NCBI RefSeq assembly: GCF_003473545.1
Contig: NZ_QUCM01000020.1
Span: forward strand, 1-64,000
DNA from: Clostridium sp. AM22-11AC
Lineage (GTDB): Bacteria > Bacillota > Clostridia > Lachnospirales > Lachnospiraceae
Length of the DNA stretch: 64,000 nt
Direction: 5' to 3'
Shown here: positions 44,842-53,172 of the stretch, in pieces
Layout: every line of letters begins with the position of its first letter
Numbering within the stretch: position 1 is the first letter of the stretch
Position numbers and translations under genes: made by a program
The notes under the pieces: model-generated
The model's database searches: none
The model's input: the letters and a program-made list of their open reading frames with translations, nothing else
What the model was told of the DNA's origin: nothing

Positions 44842-44965
44842 AAGATAACTGTTAATAAAATGTTAAAATGTCTAATAATGCGGTGGCTTTTTCTTGAAAT
44901 ATGACGATATTTGCATTTATAATATCTACCATAAAAGACTTAACGCATCAAAGCGTTAAATAATG

Positions 44966-44990
44966 AGGAAGCACTCTATAAGTAAAGAAT
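44966..44990 (+). promoter_or_regulatory. Candidate sigma-H promoter of spo0A
   Basis: AGGA (44966-44969) and GAAT (44987-44990) are 17 nt apart, the spacing expected for sigma-H elements (AGGAWWW and GAAT). The start codon is 34 nt downstream. In B. subtilis the sporulation promoter of spo0A is sigma-H dependent. Confidence 0.5.
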
Positions 44991-45023
44991 GAAATTGCGT
45001 TAAGGGATGCAGGAGGTAGAAAC

Positions 45024-45854
45024 ATGGAAAATGTAAATGTTGTAATTGTAGATGATAATCCTATGATCTTAAACACGTTAGATGAAGTGATCAGTTCTGA
45101 AGCAGGACTTTCTGTAATTGGCAGAGCTGATAATGGAAAAGACGCCATTGACATGATAAAAGATACCCAACCTGATGTTGTTTTGCTGGACCTGGTAATG
45201 CCGCAGATGGATGGTATTACAGTTGTGGAAAATATTAAAAAGAAAACATCTATGTTAAAGAACCCGGCGTTTATCATCTTAAGTGCAGTAGGCGGAGAGC
45301 AGATGACAGAAGAGGCATTTCAGGCGGGTGCCAACTATTTTCTTATGAAGCCGTTTGATAAGGATATTCTTGTAAATAAGATCCGCCGTATTGGCAAACG
45401 TCCGGTCCGTCCTGTTCCGGGAAAGGTCTTAGAAGCACCGTTAAAGGCAGCAACACCGGAAGAAGCTGCTATGAACAGGGAAGAATATATGAAGGAGCAT
45501 CTGGAAACGGATATTACAAAAATGCTCCATGAACTTGGGATTCCCGCCCATATCAAGGGCTATCAGTATCTTCGGGATGCCATCAGCATGGTGGTAAGGG
45601 ACAGGGAGATGATGGAGGCAGTAACAAAGATCCTGTATCCGGAGATCGCAAAGAAAAATTATACCAGTTCCAGCCGTGTAGAACGTGCCATCCGCCATGC
45701 CATTGAGGTTGCATGGGGAAGAGGCAGCCTGGAAGTGATCGATGAACTGTTTGGATATACCATCAGTACAGGAAAGGGAAAACCAACCAATTCAGAGTTC
45801 ATTGCCCTGATTGCAGATAAGATCTGCCTGGATTATAAAAAAATTGGGATATAG
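45024..45854 (+). CDS. spo0A: Sporulation master regulator Spo0A
   Basis: A 276-residue response regulator. The receiver domain has VDDN near residue 10, phosphoacceptor in [12 protein letters not shown] and MKPFD; the C-terminal effector domain has the recognition helix [20 protein letters not shown]. Phosphorylated Spo0A starts sporulation. AGGAGG precedes the ATG. It lies downstream of spoIVB, as in B. subtilis. Confidence 0.98.
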   Translation: MENVNVVIVDDNPMILNTLDEVISSEAGLSVIGRADNGKDAIDMIKDTQPDVVLLDLVMPQMDGITVVENIKKKTSMLKNPAFIILSAVGGEQMTEEAFQAGANYFLMKPFDKDILVNKIRRIGKRPVRPVPGKVLEAPLKAATPEEAAMNREEYMKEHLETDITKMLHELGIPAHIKGYQYLRDAISMVVRDREMMEAVTKILYPEIAKKNYTSSSRVERAIRHAIEVAWGRGSLEVIDELFGYTISTGKGKPTNSEFIALIADKICLDYKKIGI

Positions 45855-45996
45855 TAAATTGCCGGATACCCCAGAGTGCAGTGTAAAGATTTTGTTATAA
45901 AAAATTTACTAATAACTTCTTTCTTATTTATCAAAAGTAAGGTATACTATTGATTAAGGCAAAACGCCACCTGGAACTCAGGAGAGGGAGGTTTGG

Positions 45997-47439
45997 ATGA
46001 AAAAGATTTTATTTGCGGCATCTGAGGCAGTACCATTTATAAAAACAGGGGGATTGGCAGACGTAGTTGGTTCACTTCCAAAGTGTTTTGACAAGAGATA
46101 CTTTGATGTAAGAGTCATTATCCCAAAATATCTGTGCATCAAGCAGGAATGGCGGGACAAGATGCAGTATGTTGACCACTTCTATATGGACTATCTGGGA
46201 CAGAGTCGTTATGTGGGCATCCTTCAGTATGTACATGAGGGAATTACATTTTACTTTATTGACAATGAAAGCTATTTTAACGGACCAAAGCCATATGGGG
46301 ACTGGTATTGGGATCTGGAGAAATTCTGTTTCTTCTGCCGTGCAGCTCTTTCCGCATTACCTGTGATCGGCTTCCAGCCGGATGCAGTACACTGTCATGA
46401 CTGGCAGACAGGTCTGATCCCGGTTCTGTTAAAAGACAGTTTCCATGGCGGAGATTTCTACCGCAATATGAAGTCTGTGATCACCATCCACAACCTGAAA
46501 TTCCAGGGCGTATGGGATGTAAAGACGATTCAGAGATTTACAGAACTGCCGGATTATTACTTCACACCGGATAAGTTAGAAGCATACAAAGACGGCAACC
46601 TGTTAAAGGGCGGTATCGTTTATGCAGACGCGATCACTACTGTAAGTAATACCTATGCAGAAGAGATCAAGATGCCATTTTACGGCGAAGGCTTAGATGG
46701 CCTGATGCGTGCAAGGGCAAACAGCCTGCGTGGTATTGTAAACGGTATTGATTATGATGATTTTAACCCGGAAACAGACAAATATATCGTACAGCAGTAT
46801 ACAGCTAAGAATTTCCGCAAGGAAAAAGTGAAAAACAAGAAAGCCCTTCAGCAGCAGTTAGGACTTCCTGTAGATGAAAAGAAATTTATGGTAGGTATCG
46901 TTTCCCGTCTGACAGACCAGAAGGGACTTGACCTGGTACAGGGTGTGATGGATGAGCTTTGCAGCGACGATATGCAGCTTGTTGTATTAGGTACCGGTGA
47001 TGAGCGGTATGAAAACATGTTCCGTCATTATGACTGGAAGTATCATGACCGCGTATCTGCACAGATCTATTACTCTGAGGAAATGTCCCACCGCATCTAC
47101 GCAGGATGTGACGCATTCCTGATGCCGTCCTTATTTGAGCCATGTGGCTTAAGCCAGCTGATGGCCCTGCGCTATGGTACTGTGCCGATCGTCAGAGAGA
47201 CCGGCGGTTTAAGAGATACCGTACAGCCTTACAATGAATTTGAAAATACCGGAACCGGCTTCTCCTTTGCAAACTACAATGCACATGAGATGCTTGGAAG
47301 CGTCCGCTACGCAAAATACATTTATTATAACAAACGCCGTGAGTGGAATAAGATCATAGACCGTGATATGGCAGCTGATTTCTCCTGGGGAACATCTGCA
47401 GCCAAGTATCAGGAACTTTATGACTGGCTCATTGGCTAA
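45997..47439 (+). CDS. glgA: Glycogen synthase GlgA
   Basis: A 480-residue GT5 enzyme transferring glucose from ADP-glucose to glycogen. The N-terminal KTGGLADVVGSLPK binds the nucleotide sugar; HCHDWQTGLIPVLL, NGIDYDDFNP and the C-terminal SLFEPCGLSQLMALRYGT follow. GGGAGG precedes the ATG. No other glg genes are adjacent. A TATACT hexamer 48 nt upstream is a likely -10. Confidence 0.96.
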   Translation: MKKILFAASEAVPFIKTGGLADVVGSLPKCFDKRYFDVRVIIPKYLCIKQEWRDKMQYVDHFYMDYLGQSRYVGILQYVHEGITFYFIDNESYFNGPKPYGDWYWDLEKFCFFCRAALSALPVIGFQPDAVHCHDWQTGLIPVLLKDSFHGGDFYRNMKSVITIHNLKFQGVWDVKTIQRFTELPDYYFTPDKLEAYKDGNLLKGGIVYADAITTVSNTYAEEIKMPFYGEGLDGLMRARANSLRGIVNGIDYDDFNPETDKYIVQQYTAKNFRKEKVKNKKALQQQLGLPVDEKKFMVGIVSRLTDQKGLDLVQGVMDELCSDDMQLVVLGTGDERYENMFRHYDWKYHDRVSAQIYYSEEMSHRIYAGCDAFLMPSLFEPCGLSQLMALRYGTVPIVRETGGLRDTVQPYNEFENTGTGFSFANYNAHEMLGSVRYAKYIYYNKRREWNKIIDRDMAADFSWGTSAAKYQELYDWLIG

Positions 47440-47470
47440 AATGGCAAGTTTAGAAAGAGGTGTGACACTC

Positions 47471-48001
47471 ATGGATATGCCGGAAGCAAATGAATATTTA
47501 ATGGATCCGGGGTATATGGAGTGTGTGGCAGATATATTAGACCATCCTGTATTCCAGTCCATGGACCAGTATATACAGCATGGAACAACGACCTGTAAAT
47601 GTCATTGTATACAGGTATCTTATCTGGCTTATAAATTGTGTAAAAGATTTGGGGGAAACTGGAGGAGCGCTGCGAGAGCAGGGCTTCTCCATGATCTTTT
47701 TTTATACGACTGGCACACGCACGCCAGGGAAACAGGAGATCATTTCCATGGCTTTACCCACCCGAGGACAGCCATGGAAAATGCAAAACAGTATTTTGAA
47801 CTGACAGATGAGGAAAAAGACACGATCCTGCGTCACATGTGGCCGCTGACACCGGTCCCGCCGTCAACAAGAGCGGGCTATGCGGTCACTTTTGCCGATA
47901 AGATGTGTTGCCTGGAAGAAACAAAAGCTACCGTGAAACGGTACGCGGCTGTACCGGGACATCTTCTGTTTGCGCAGACGGCAGAAAGGGGAAAATTTTA
48001 A
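47471..48001 (+). CDS. HD-domain phosphohydrolase family protein
   Basis: A 176-residue protein with an HD metal-binding domain: His in KCHCIQVSYLAY, the HD pair in ARAGLLHDLFLYDW and further His in HFHGFTHP and ILRHMWPL. The substrate is unknown. ATG 47471 follows GAGGTG at 8 nt; ATG 47441 and starts inside glgA lack such a site. The next gene starts 4 nt after its stop, so the two are coupled. Confidence 0.82.
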   Translation: MDMPEANEYLMDPGYMECVADILDHPVFQSMDQYIQHGTTTCKCHCIQVSYLAYKLCKRFGGNWRSAARAGLLHDLFLYDWHTHARETGDHFHGFTHPRTAMENAKQYFELTDEEKDTILRHMWPLTPVPPSTRAGYAVTFADKMCCLEETKATVKRYAAVPGHLLFAQTAERGKF

Positions 48002-48004
48002 AAT

Positions 48005-48463
48005 ATGGATACATGGAAAGCAATGCTGGGAAATCAGGTTCTTGTCAGTGCTGTAGTGGGCTGGACAGTAGCCCAGGTATTAAAGACCCTGATCGACTTT
48101 GCTTTGAATAAAAGCTTTAACGCAGAGCGTCTGGTAGGTTCCGGAGGTATGCCAAGTTCCCATTCAGCTACTGTGTGCGGACTGACGACAGCGGCGGCTT
48201 TAAAATATGGTGCCGGATCCTTTGAATTTGCCATATCCTTTATACTGGCTATGGTAGTTATGTATGATGCGGTAGGCGTAAGGCAGGAGACTGGCAAACA
48301 GGCCAGACTGTTAAATTCCATTTTACTTGAAAATCCGCTGAAATTAAGCAGTGAGGTACTTCAGCAGAAGTTAAAGGAATATGTGGGACATACCCCGATC
48401 CAGGTAGTGGCAGGTGCTATTTTAGGTATCGTTCTGGCACTGGTCATCAATAACTGTTATTAA
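48005..48463 (+). CDS. Divergent PAP2-family membrane protein (DUF212/YuiD)
   Basis: A 152-residue protein with about four helices. GGMPSSHSATVCGLTTA, VMYDAVGVRQETGKQA and GHTPIQVVAGAILGI are the three conserved blocks of the family, related to the phosphatase signature of PAP2 enzymes. A lipid-phosphate phosphatase role is presumed but untested here. Its ATG follows the HD gene by 4 nt. Confidence 0.9.
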   Translation: MDTWKAMLGNQVLVSAVVGWTVAQVLKTLIDFALNKSFNAERLVGSGGMPSSHSATVCGLTTAAALKYGAGSFEFAISFILAMVVMYDAVGVRQETGKQARLLNSILLENPLKLSSEVLQQKLKEYVGHTPIQVVAGAILGIVLALVINNCY

Positions 48464-48506
48464 TGTAACTATTTATTTGTAATGTACTTTCCTTATGGAG
48501 GAATTG

Positions 48507-49073
48507 ATGAGTATTTGTAATTATATAAACTGGTTTTTTCTCTACAGCTTTCTGGGATATCTTCTGGAATGTATTGTGCTCACCGTTGAATATAAGAGGC
48601 CGGTAGTGGACCGTGGCTTTGGCCATGGCCCCTTTTGCGTCATATACGGTTTCGGGGCAGTGGGCGCCTGCCTGCTTTTAAGCCCTTTGTCAGATCATCC
48701 CATAGAATTGTATACAGCATCCATGACTATGGCTACGACCATGGAACTGATAACAGCCAATGTGATGATCCGGCTGTTTGGAAGTTTCTGGTGGGATTAC
48801 AGCCATAAACCATTTAACTACAGAGGGATCATCTGCCTGGAGAGCAGTCTGGCGTGGGGACTTTTAGGCCTGTTCTTCTTCAATTATTTAGACGGCTGGG
48901 TGCGCACAGCAGTAGGCTATATCCCGGGAAGGATAGGAAAGGTCCTGGCAGTCCTTCTTACCCTATTTTATGTTTTTGACTTTATCAGATGTATCCGCAT
49001 GCGTCTGGGAATTCCGGAAGAAGGGGAAGAGGGAGAAACAGAAGAGACCATAGGAAGATTGAAGGTATATTAA
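48507..49073 (+). CDS. Putative ABC transporter permease family (PF06541-type) membrane protein
   Basis: A 188-residue protein with four or five helices. FLYSFLGYLLECIVLTVEYKRPVVDRGF (in parts), HGPFCVIYGFGAVG and the WWDYSHKPFNYRGIICLESSLAWG region are family hallmarks. The transporter label comes from family naming; no ATPase partner is adjacent. GGAGG lies 5 nt before ATG 48507, and ATG 48495 would start before that site. Maf begins 1 nt after its stop. Confidence 0.82.
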   Translation: MSICNYINWFFLYSFLGYLLECIVLTVEYKRPVVDRGFGHGPFCVIYGFGAVGACLLLSPLSDHPIELYTASMTMATTMELITANVMIRLFGSFWWDYSHKPFNYRGIICLESSLAWGLLGLFFFNYLDGWVRTAVGYIPGRIGKVLAVLLTLFYVFDFIRCIRMRLGIPEEGEEGETEETIGRLKVY

Positions 49074-49074
49074 A

Positions 49075-49707
49075 ATGGAATTAAAAGAAGATTTAAAGGG
49101 TTGGCAGGTAGTGTTAGCATCTGCCTCCCCAAGACGGAAAGAACTGTTGGAACAGATCGGTATCTGCCCACAGATCTGTCCAAGCAATGCAGAAGAAAAG
49201 AAAGACGAGACAGACCCACAGAAACTGGTGGAAAAACTGTCCAGTGTAAAAGCAGAAGATGTAGCCGGTTGTTTTCCGGCGGGAACCCTGGTGATCGGAG
49301 CGGATACCGTAGTTTCTATTGTAAAAGACGGGGAAAGTGATCCGGTGATCTTAGGAAAGCCTGGAACCGTAGAAAAAGCAGAAGAGATGATCTCGCTGAT
49401 CCAGGGACGCACCCACCAGGTATATACCGGTGTGACGGTGATCTTATGTCTGGGAGCGGACCGGTTTGCAGAAACTACTTTTGCAGAAAAGACGGATGTG
49501 GAAGTCTATGAGATGGCAGAAGATGAGATCCGGGCATATGCCGCAAGCGGGGAACCTCTTGACAAGGCAGGTGCCTATGGGATCCAGGGATCCTTTGCAG
49601 CTTATATCAAGGGGATCAAAGGAGATTACAGCAATGTAGTAGGCCTTCCTTTAGGACGTCTCTGCCATGAGATAAAAAGGCTTTTGGAGGAACGGGAAAA
49701 TGATTAA
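49075..49707 (+). CDS. maf: Maf-type nucleotide pyrophosphatase
   Basis: A 210-residue house-cleaning pyrophosphatase acting on non-canonical or canonical nucleotides. LASASPRRKELLEQIG is the N-terminal motif, ADTVVSI holds the catalytic Asp, and GKPGTVEKAEEMI and DKAGAYGIQG follow. It overlaps the HAD gene by 8 nt. Confidence 0.93.
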   Translation: MELKEDLKGWQVVLASASPRRKELLEQIGICPQICPSNAEEKKDETDPQKLVEKLSSVKAEDVAGCFPAGTLVIGADTVVSIVKDGESDPVILGKPGTVEKAEEMISLIQGRTHQVYTGVTVILCLGADRFAETTFAEKTDVEVYEMAEDEIRAYAASGEPLDKAGAYGIQGSFAAYIKGIKGDYSNVVGLPLGRLCHEIKRLLEEREND

Positions 49708-50485
49708 GCTGATCGTCACAGATGTAGACGGAACTTTGGTGGAAGATGGTTTTACCAATGTAGATCCACGGCTTTTTGATACGATCCTGAAACTGAGGGA
49801 AAAAGGAATCCAGTTTGCAGTTGCCAGCGGAAGACCCTGGGCCAGTGTGGAACGTACCTTTGATCCTGTAAAGAAAAAGGTGTTCTATATTTCAAATAAT
49901 GGTTCTTATATTGGCTGCTATGGCAGAAGCCTGTATGTATATGCCATGGACCGGGAGATCGTAAAGCGGCTGATCCATGCAGTGCGGAAAAATCCGGAAT
50001 TTTCCATGGTATATGCAGCGGAAGACGGAGATTATACGGAGTCCAAGGACGATGCTCTCTGCAACTGGCTGGTGGAAAGCTATAAGTTTAATCTTCACCG
50101 TGTGGATGATCTGCTGACTGTGCCGGTTCCATGTACCAAACTCTCTATATACAGAGCCGGCGGCGTGGAAGAAGCGGTAAAACCTCTGGTAGAAGAATTT
50201 AAGGACATCCTTCAGATCGCCTGTGCAGGAGACGTATGGCTTGACTGTATGGCTAAAAATGTAAATAAGGGTCATGCGGTAAAAGTGATCCAGGACAGTC
50301 TGGGGATAAAGCCGGAAGAGACCATGGCGTTTGGGGATCAGTTAAATGATATAGAAATGCTGCAGCAGGCTTATTACAGTTTCGCAGTGGCAAATGCCAG
50401 GGATGAAGTGAAAAAAGCAGCCAGGTTTCAGGCAGACAGCAATGTAAACCAGGGTGTTTTAAAGATCATGCAGAACCTGCTGTAA
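49700..50485 (+). CDS. Cof-type HAD phosphatase
   Basis: A 261-residue HAD type IIB hydrolase. Motif I is VTDVDGTLV (nucleophile Asp), motif II is VASGRPW, and motifs III-IV are NKGHAV and AFGDQLNDIEML. Sugar phosphates or flavin phosphate are typical substrates; the specific one is unknown. It starts inside the last codons of maf. Confidence 0.92.
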   Translation: MIKLIVTDVDGTLVEDGFTNVDPRLFDTILKLREKGIQFAVASGRPWASVERTFDPVKKKVFYISNNGSYIGCYGRSLYVYAMDREIVKRLIHAVRKNPEFSMVYAAEDGDYTESKDDALCNWLVESYKFNLHRVDDLLTVPVPCTKLSIYRAGGVEEAVKPLVEEFKDILQIACAGDVWLDCMAKNVNKGHAVKVIQDSLGIKPEETMAFGDQLNDIEMLQQAYYSFAVANARDEVKKAARFQADSNVNQGVLKIMQNLL

Positions 50486-50502
50486 AAAGGAGTAAGTAAC
50501 AA

Positions 50503-51477
50503 TTGCAGATCACAGAATACTTAAATAAGAGGGTATTTTTGATTTTCCTGACGGTCATGCTTTTCTTTGTTTCAGGCTGCAGCAAAATGCCGGAAGGAAT
50601 GTTAAAACAGGACGCAGAGCAGTATACCCAGGAACAGATACGCCTGATCGCGATAACGGAAAGAAACCGCTATCAGAATATTTATACAGGGCAGCTGTGG
50701 GGAGTAACGGCAGATTCCAATGGAAATACCTTTGAAACTCTTTTAAAGAACCAGGTACAGCAGTTTTTGGAAGAACTGGCAGTAGTAGATAGGATGGCCC
50801 AGGAAGAGAATATTTCCCTTACAGGGCAGGAAGAAGACGATATTAAAAATCTTTCCAGTGAATTTTTTCAGAGTCTTTCTAACGAGGACCTGAACTATCT
50901 GCAGATAACGGAAAATGATGTTTTGGATCTTTACAGAAAATATTATCTGGCAGATAAGACGGTGGGACAGCTGACCGATACGAAAAATCTGGAAGTCAGT
51001 GATGCAGAGGCAAAAGTGATCCAGGTAGAACGGATCGAAACAGACTCAAAAGACAAGGCAGAAGCTCTTTTAAGTATGGTAAGCGAAGAAAAAGCCGATT
51101 TTTTGGCGATTGCTGAAAAAAATTCCATAAACAGCCAGATCCAGTATCAGATCGGCTGGGATACAGGATTAAAAGAGCCGGACCGGTCTGCTTTTGATCT
51201 GGAGGAAAATGAGATCAGCCCCATCATAGAGGCAGGAGGCCATTTCTTTATCCAGAAGTGTACCAATGCTTATGACCAGACAGCTACCGCCGAAAGAAAG
51301 AGCAAACTGGCGCAACAGAAGAAAACGGAAGCGTTCCGGCAGATCTATGAGCCGTATCAGCAGAAATACCAGATCCGCCTGCCGGCAGATCTCTGGAAAA
51401 ATATTGATTTTTCCGCTGGGGAAGGCTGCAGTACCGATAACTTTTTTACTTTATATCACAGTTATTTCAGTAATTAA
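50503..51477 (+). CDS. PrsA/SurA-like lipoprotein with parvulin-type domain
   Basis: A 324-residue lipoprotein: a hydrophobic N-terminus ends in a good lipobox (FVSGC, Cys near 26). A helical chaperone part follows, then a C-terminal region resembling a parvulin PPIase (QVERIETDSKDKAEALLSMV, IQYQIGWDTGLKEPDRSAFDLEENEISPIIEAGGHFFIQK, in parts). It would help fold secreted proteins. The start is TTG 50503 with AAAAGGAG 10 nt upstream. The parvulin active site is weakly conserved, so activity is uncertain. Confidence 0.82.
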   Translation: MQITEYLNKRVFLIFLTVMLFFVSGCSKMPEGMLKQDAEQYTQEQIRLIAITERNRYQNIYTGQLWGVTADSNGNTFETLLKNQVQQFLEELAVVDRMAQEENISLTGQEEDDIKNLSSEFFQSLSNEDLNYLQITENDVLDLYRKYYLADKTVGQLTDTKNLEVSDAEAKVIQVERIETDSKDKAEALLSMVSEEKADFLAIAEKNSINSQIQYQIGWDTGLKEPDRSAFDLEENEISPIIEAGGHFFIQKCTNAYDQTATAERKSKLAQQKKTEAFRQIYEPYQQKYQIRLPADLWKNIDFSAGEGCSTDNFFTLYHSYFSN

Positions 51478-51499
51478 GATCATAAGGGGGTACAGAAAA

Positions 51500-52465
51500 A
51501 TGACAAAAGATAAGAAAACCAATCTGTTAAAAGGAGCCATGTTTGCAGCTCTTTTATCAGTTGCAGCTTCTTTTCCTGCATCAGCAAAGGAAGAGCGCAC
51601 TCCTGTTGGCCATATTACACTGAATTTTAACGCAGATGTGCAGGCAGGTGATACAGATGCTACGATCTCTGTTTCTGTAGAAGATGGAAACTGCTCTGTA
51701 GAAAGTGCCGATTTTATCAATGAGCAGGAATACTGGGCCGGCGGGGAAAAGCCAAAGGTAGAAGTATGGCTTTCAGCAGACAGTGACTGTTATTTTTCAA
51801 AATCAGCAAAAAGTGCTTTCACTTTTAATGGAGATAAGGTAAAATATGTTTCCTGTGCAAGCAAGTATGATAAAGAAATGCTGAAACTGGTGGTAACACT
51901 GGAAAAGCTGGATAAAGATGATGAGGACCTGGATATAGACGGACTTAGCTGGGATGCAGACAACGGAATCGCAAACTGGGATCATCAGAGTCTTGCAAAG
52001 AATTACAAAGTACGTCTGTGCAGAGGAAAGGGAAGTACTTCCAATGACAATGGCATTGGATCTATTTATACTGTAAAGGAGAACAGCTTTAACTTTTCAG
52101 AGAAGATCCCGAAAGAGGGCACTTATTACTTTAAGGTCCGTGCGGTAGACTCCAGGGGTAATCAGGGAGACTGGGAAGAGTCAGCCTGGTTTGAAGTGAC
52201 AAAAGAGCAGATGAAAGACTGGAAAGGCCACTGGGAGAATAATGAAAAAGGCTGGTGGTATGTAAACAGAGATGGCTCTTATCCTGTAAACAACTGGCAG
52301 CAGATCGACTCTTTATGGTATTTCTTTGATGAAGAAGGTTATATGAAAACAGGATGGATCCACTGGAATGAAAAGGATTATTTCTGTGATGAGTCCGGTG
52401 CCATGCTGGTAAATACAGTAACACCAGACGGCGCATCTGTTGGGGCAGATGGAGCAAAGCTGTAA
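51500..52465 (+). CDS. Secreted cell-wall-binding-repeat protein
   Basis: A 321-residue exported protein. Signal peptide about 1-28 (AAS/FPASA before KEERT), an N-terminal beta domain, a fibronectin-like module (about 150-235; LSWDADNGIANWDH, YYFKVRAVDSRGNQG) and C-terminal choline-binding-type repeats (GWWYVNRDGSYPVNNWQQID, WYFFDEEGYMKTGWIHW). It probably sits on the cell wall. ATG 51500 follows AAGGGGGTACAGAAA; the longer open frame upstream overlaps the PrsA-like gene. Confidence 0.85.
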   Translation: MTKDKKTNLLKGAMFAALLSVAASFPASAKEERTPVGHITLNFNADVQAGDTDATISVSVEDGNCSVESADFINEQEYWAGGEKPKVEVWLSADSDCYFSKSAKSAFTFNGDKVKYVSCASKYDKEMLKLVVTLEKLDKDDEDLDIDGLSWDADNGIANWDHQSLAKNYKVRLCRGKGSTSNDNGIGSIYTVKENSFNFSEKIPKEGTYYFKVRAVDSRGNQGDWEESAWFEVTKEQMKDWKGHWENNEKGWWYVNRDGSYPVNNWQQIDSLWYFFDEEGYMKTGWIHWNEKDYFCDESGAMLVNTVTPDGASVGADGAKL

Positions 52466-52569
52466 ATAGAAAGGCAGATGAGAGTGCTCTTTGCTGTATT
52501 CACCTGTATCTGCTATGCAACAGGGATCGTTGAGTTTGCTTTTGACGCAGAAAACGGTGACAAAAAGCC

Positions 52570-52598
52570 TTGTAATTTCAAATGGGTTATGATATAGT
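52570..52598 (+). promoter_or_regulatory. Promoter of secG
   Basis: TTGTAA (52570-52575), 17 nt, TATAGT (52593-52598), 46 nt before the start codon. Confidence 0.6.
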
Positions 52599-52644
52599 AT
52601 AAAATAGTTTTGTTTAACTATTAGAAACGGAGAGGTGTAGACAA

Positions 52645-52896
52645 ATGGCAGTAGTTAAGGTTCTTTTATCCATTATATATGTTGTTCTGGGTATAGCTAT
52701 TTCCGTAGTCATCCTGATGCAGGAAGGCAAGTCCAACGGACTGGGAAGTGCCATCGGTGGTATGGCAGACAGCTACTGGAGCAAGAATAAAGGACGTTCT
52801 ATGGAAGGAGCTCTGGAGCATTTTACCAGATACGGTGCGATCGTATTTATGATCCTTACACTGGTCCTGAATATTCTTATGAAGACTCAGGGATAA
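52645..52896 (+). CDS. secG: Preprotein translocase subunit SecG
   Basis: An 83-residue membrane protein with two helices (VVKVLLSIIYVVLGIAISVVILMQ, partly quoted; AIVFMILTLVLNILM) flanking the conserved QEGKSNGLGSAIGG. It is the accessory subunit of SecYEG. secG upstream of rnr and smpB is a common Firmicutes order. Confidence 0.96.
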   Translation: MAVVKVLLSIIYVVLGIAISVVILMQEGKSNGLGSAIGGMADSYWSKNKGRSMEGALEHFTRYGAIVFMILTLVLNILMKTQG

Positions 52897-52911
52897 TAGA
52901 AAGAGACAGTC

Positions 52912-52950
52912 AAAACACCCTTCGTGTAACAGACAGAAGGGTGTTTTTTT
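52912..52950 (+). terminator. Terminator of secG
   Basis: AAAACACCCTTC pairs with GAAGGGTGTTTT across a 12-nt loop, followed by T residues. Confidence 0.9.
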
Positions 52951-52951
52951 A

Positions 52952-53082
52952 TGTACTAGGAAATTCCGTTGGAACTCCCTAGTACACAAAAAGGCACGAC
53001 CTGCCAACGATGCGCACTCGCGCGATGAGGAAGTTTGTCGCAAGCGACCGCGCTCGGCGCGAGAATGTGCCAAGGCACATTC
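52952..53082. repeat. Cluster of hairpins including dispersed 36-nt repeat, copy 2
   Basis: Consecutive inverted repeats: TGTACTAGG/CCTAGTACA (52952-52986), the repeat core shared with 10959-10994 (52988-53023), GTCGC-AA-GCGAC (53037-53048), CGCGC-TCG-GCGCG (53049-53061) and GAATGTGCC-AA-GGCACATTC (53063-53082). No frame or known RNA fits. It lies between the secG terminator and rnr. Confidence 0.75.
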
Positions 53083-53172
53083 TTATTTAATACAAAGGCA
53101 AATATAAGGGCACAGATCGCCTGCCTGGATGGTAGGTGAGACATAGATAAAGTAATAAAGAAAAGAGGTTAT

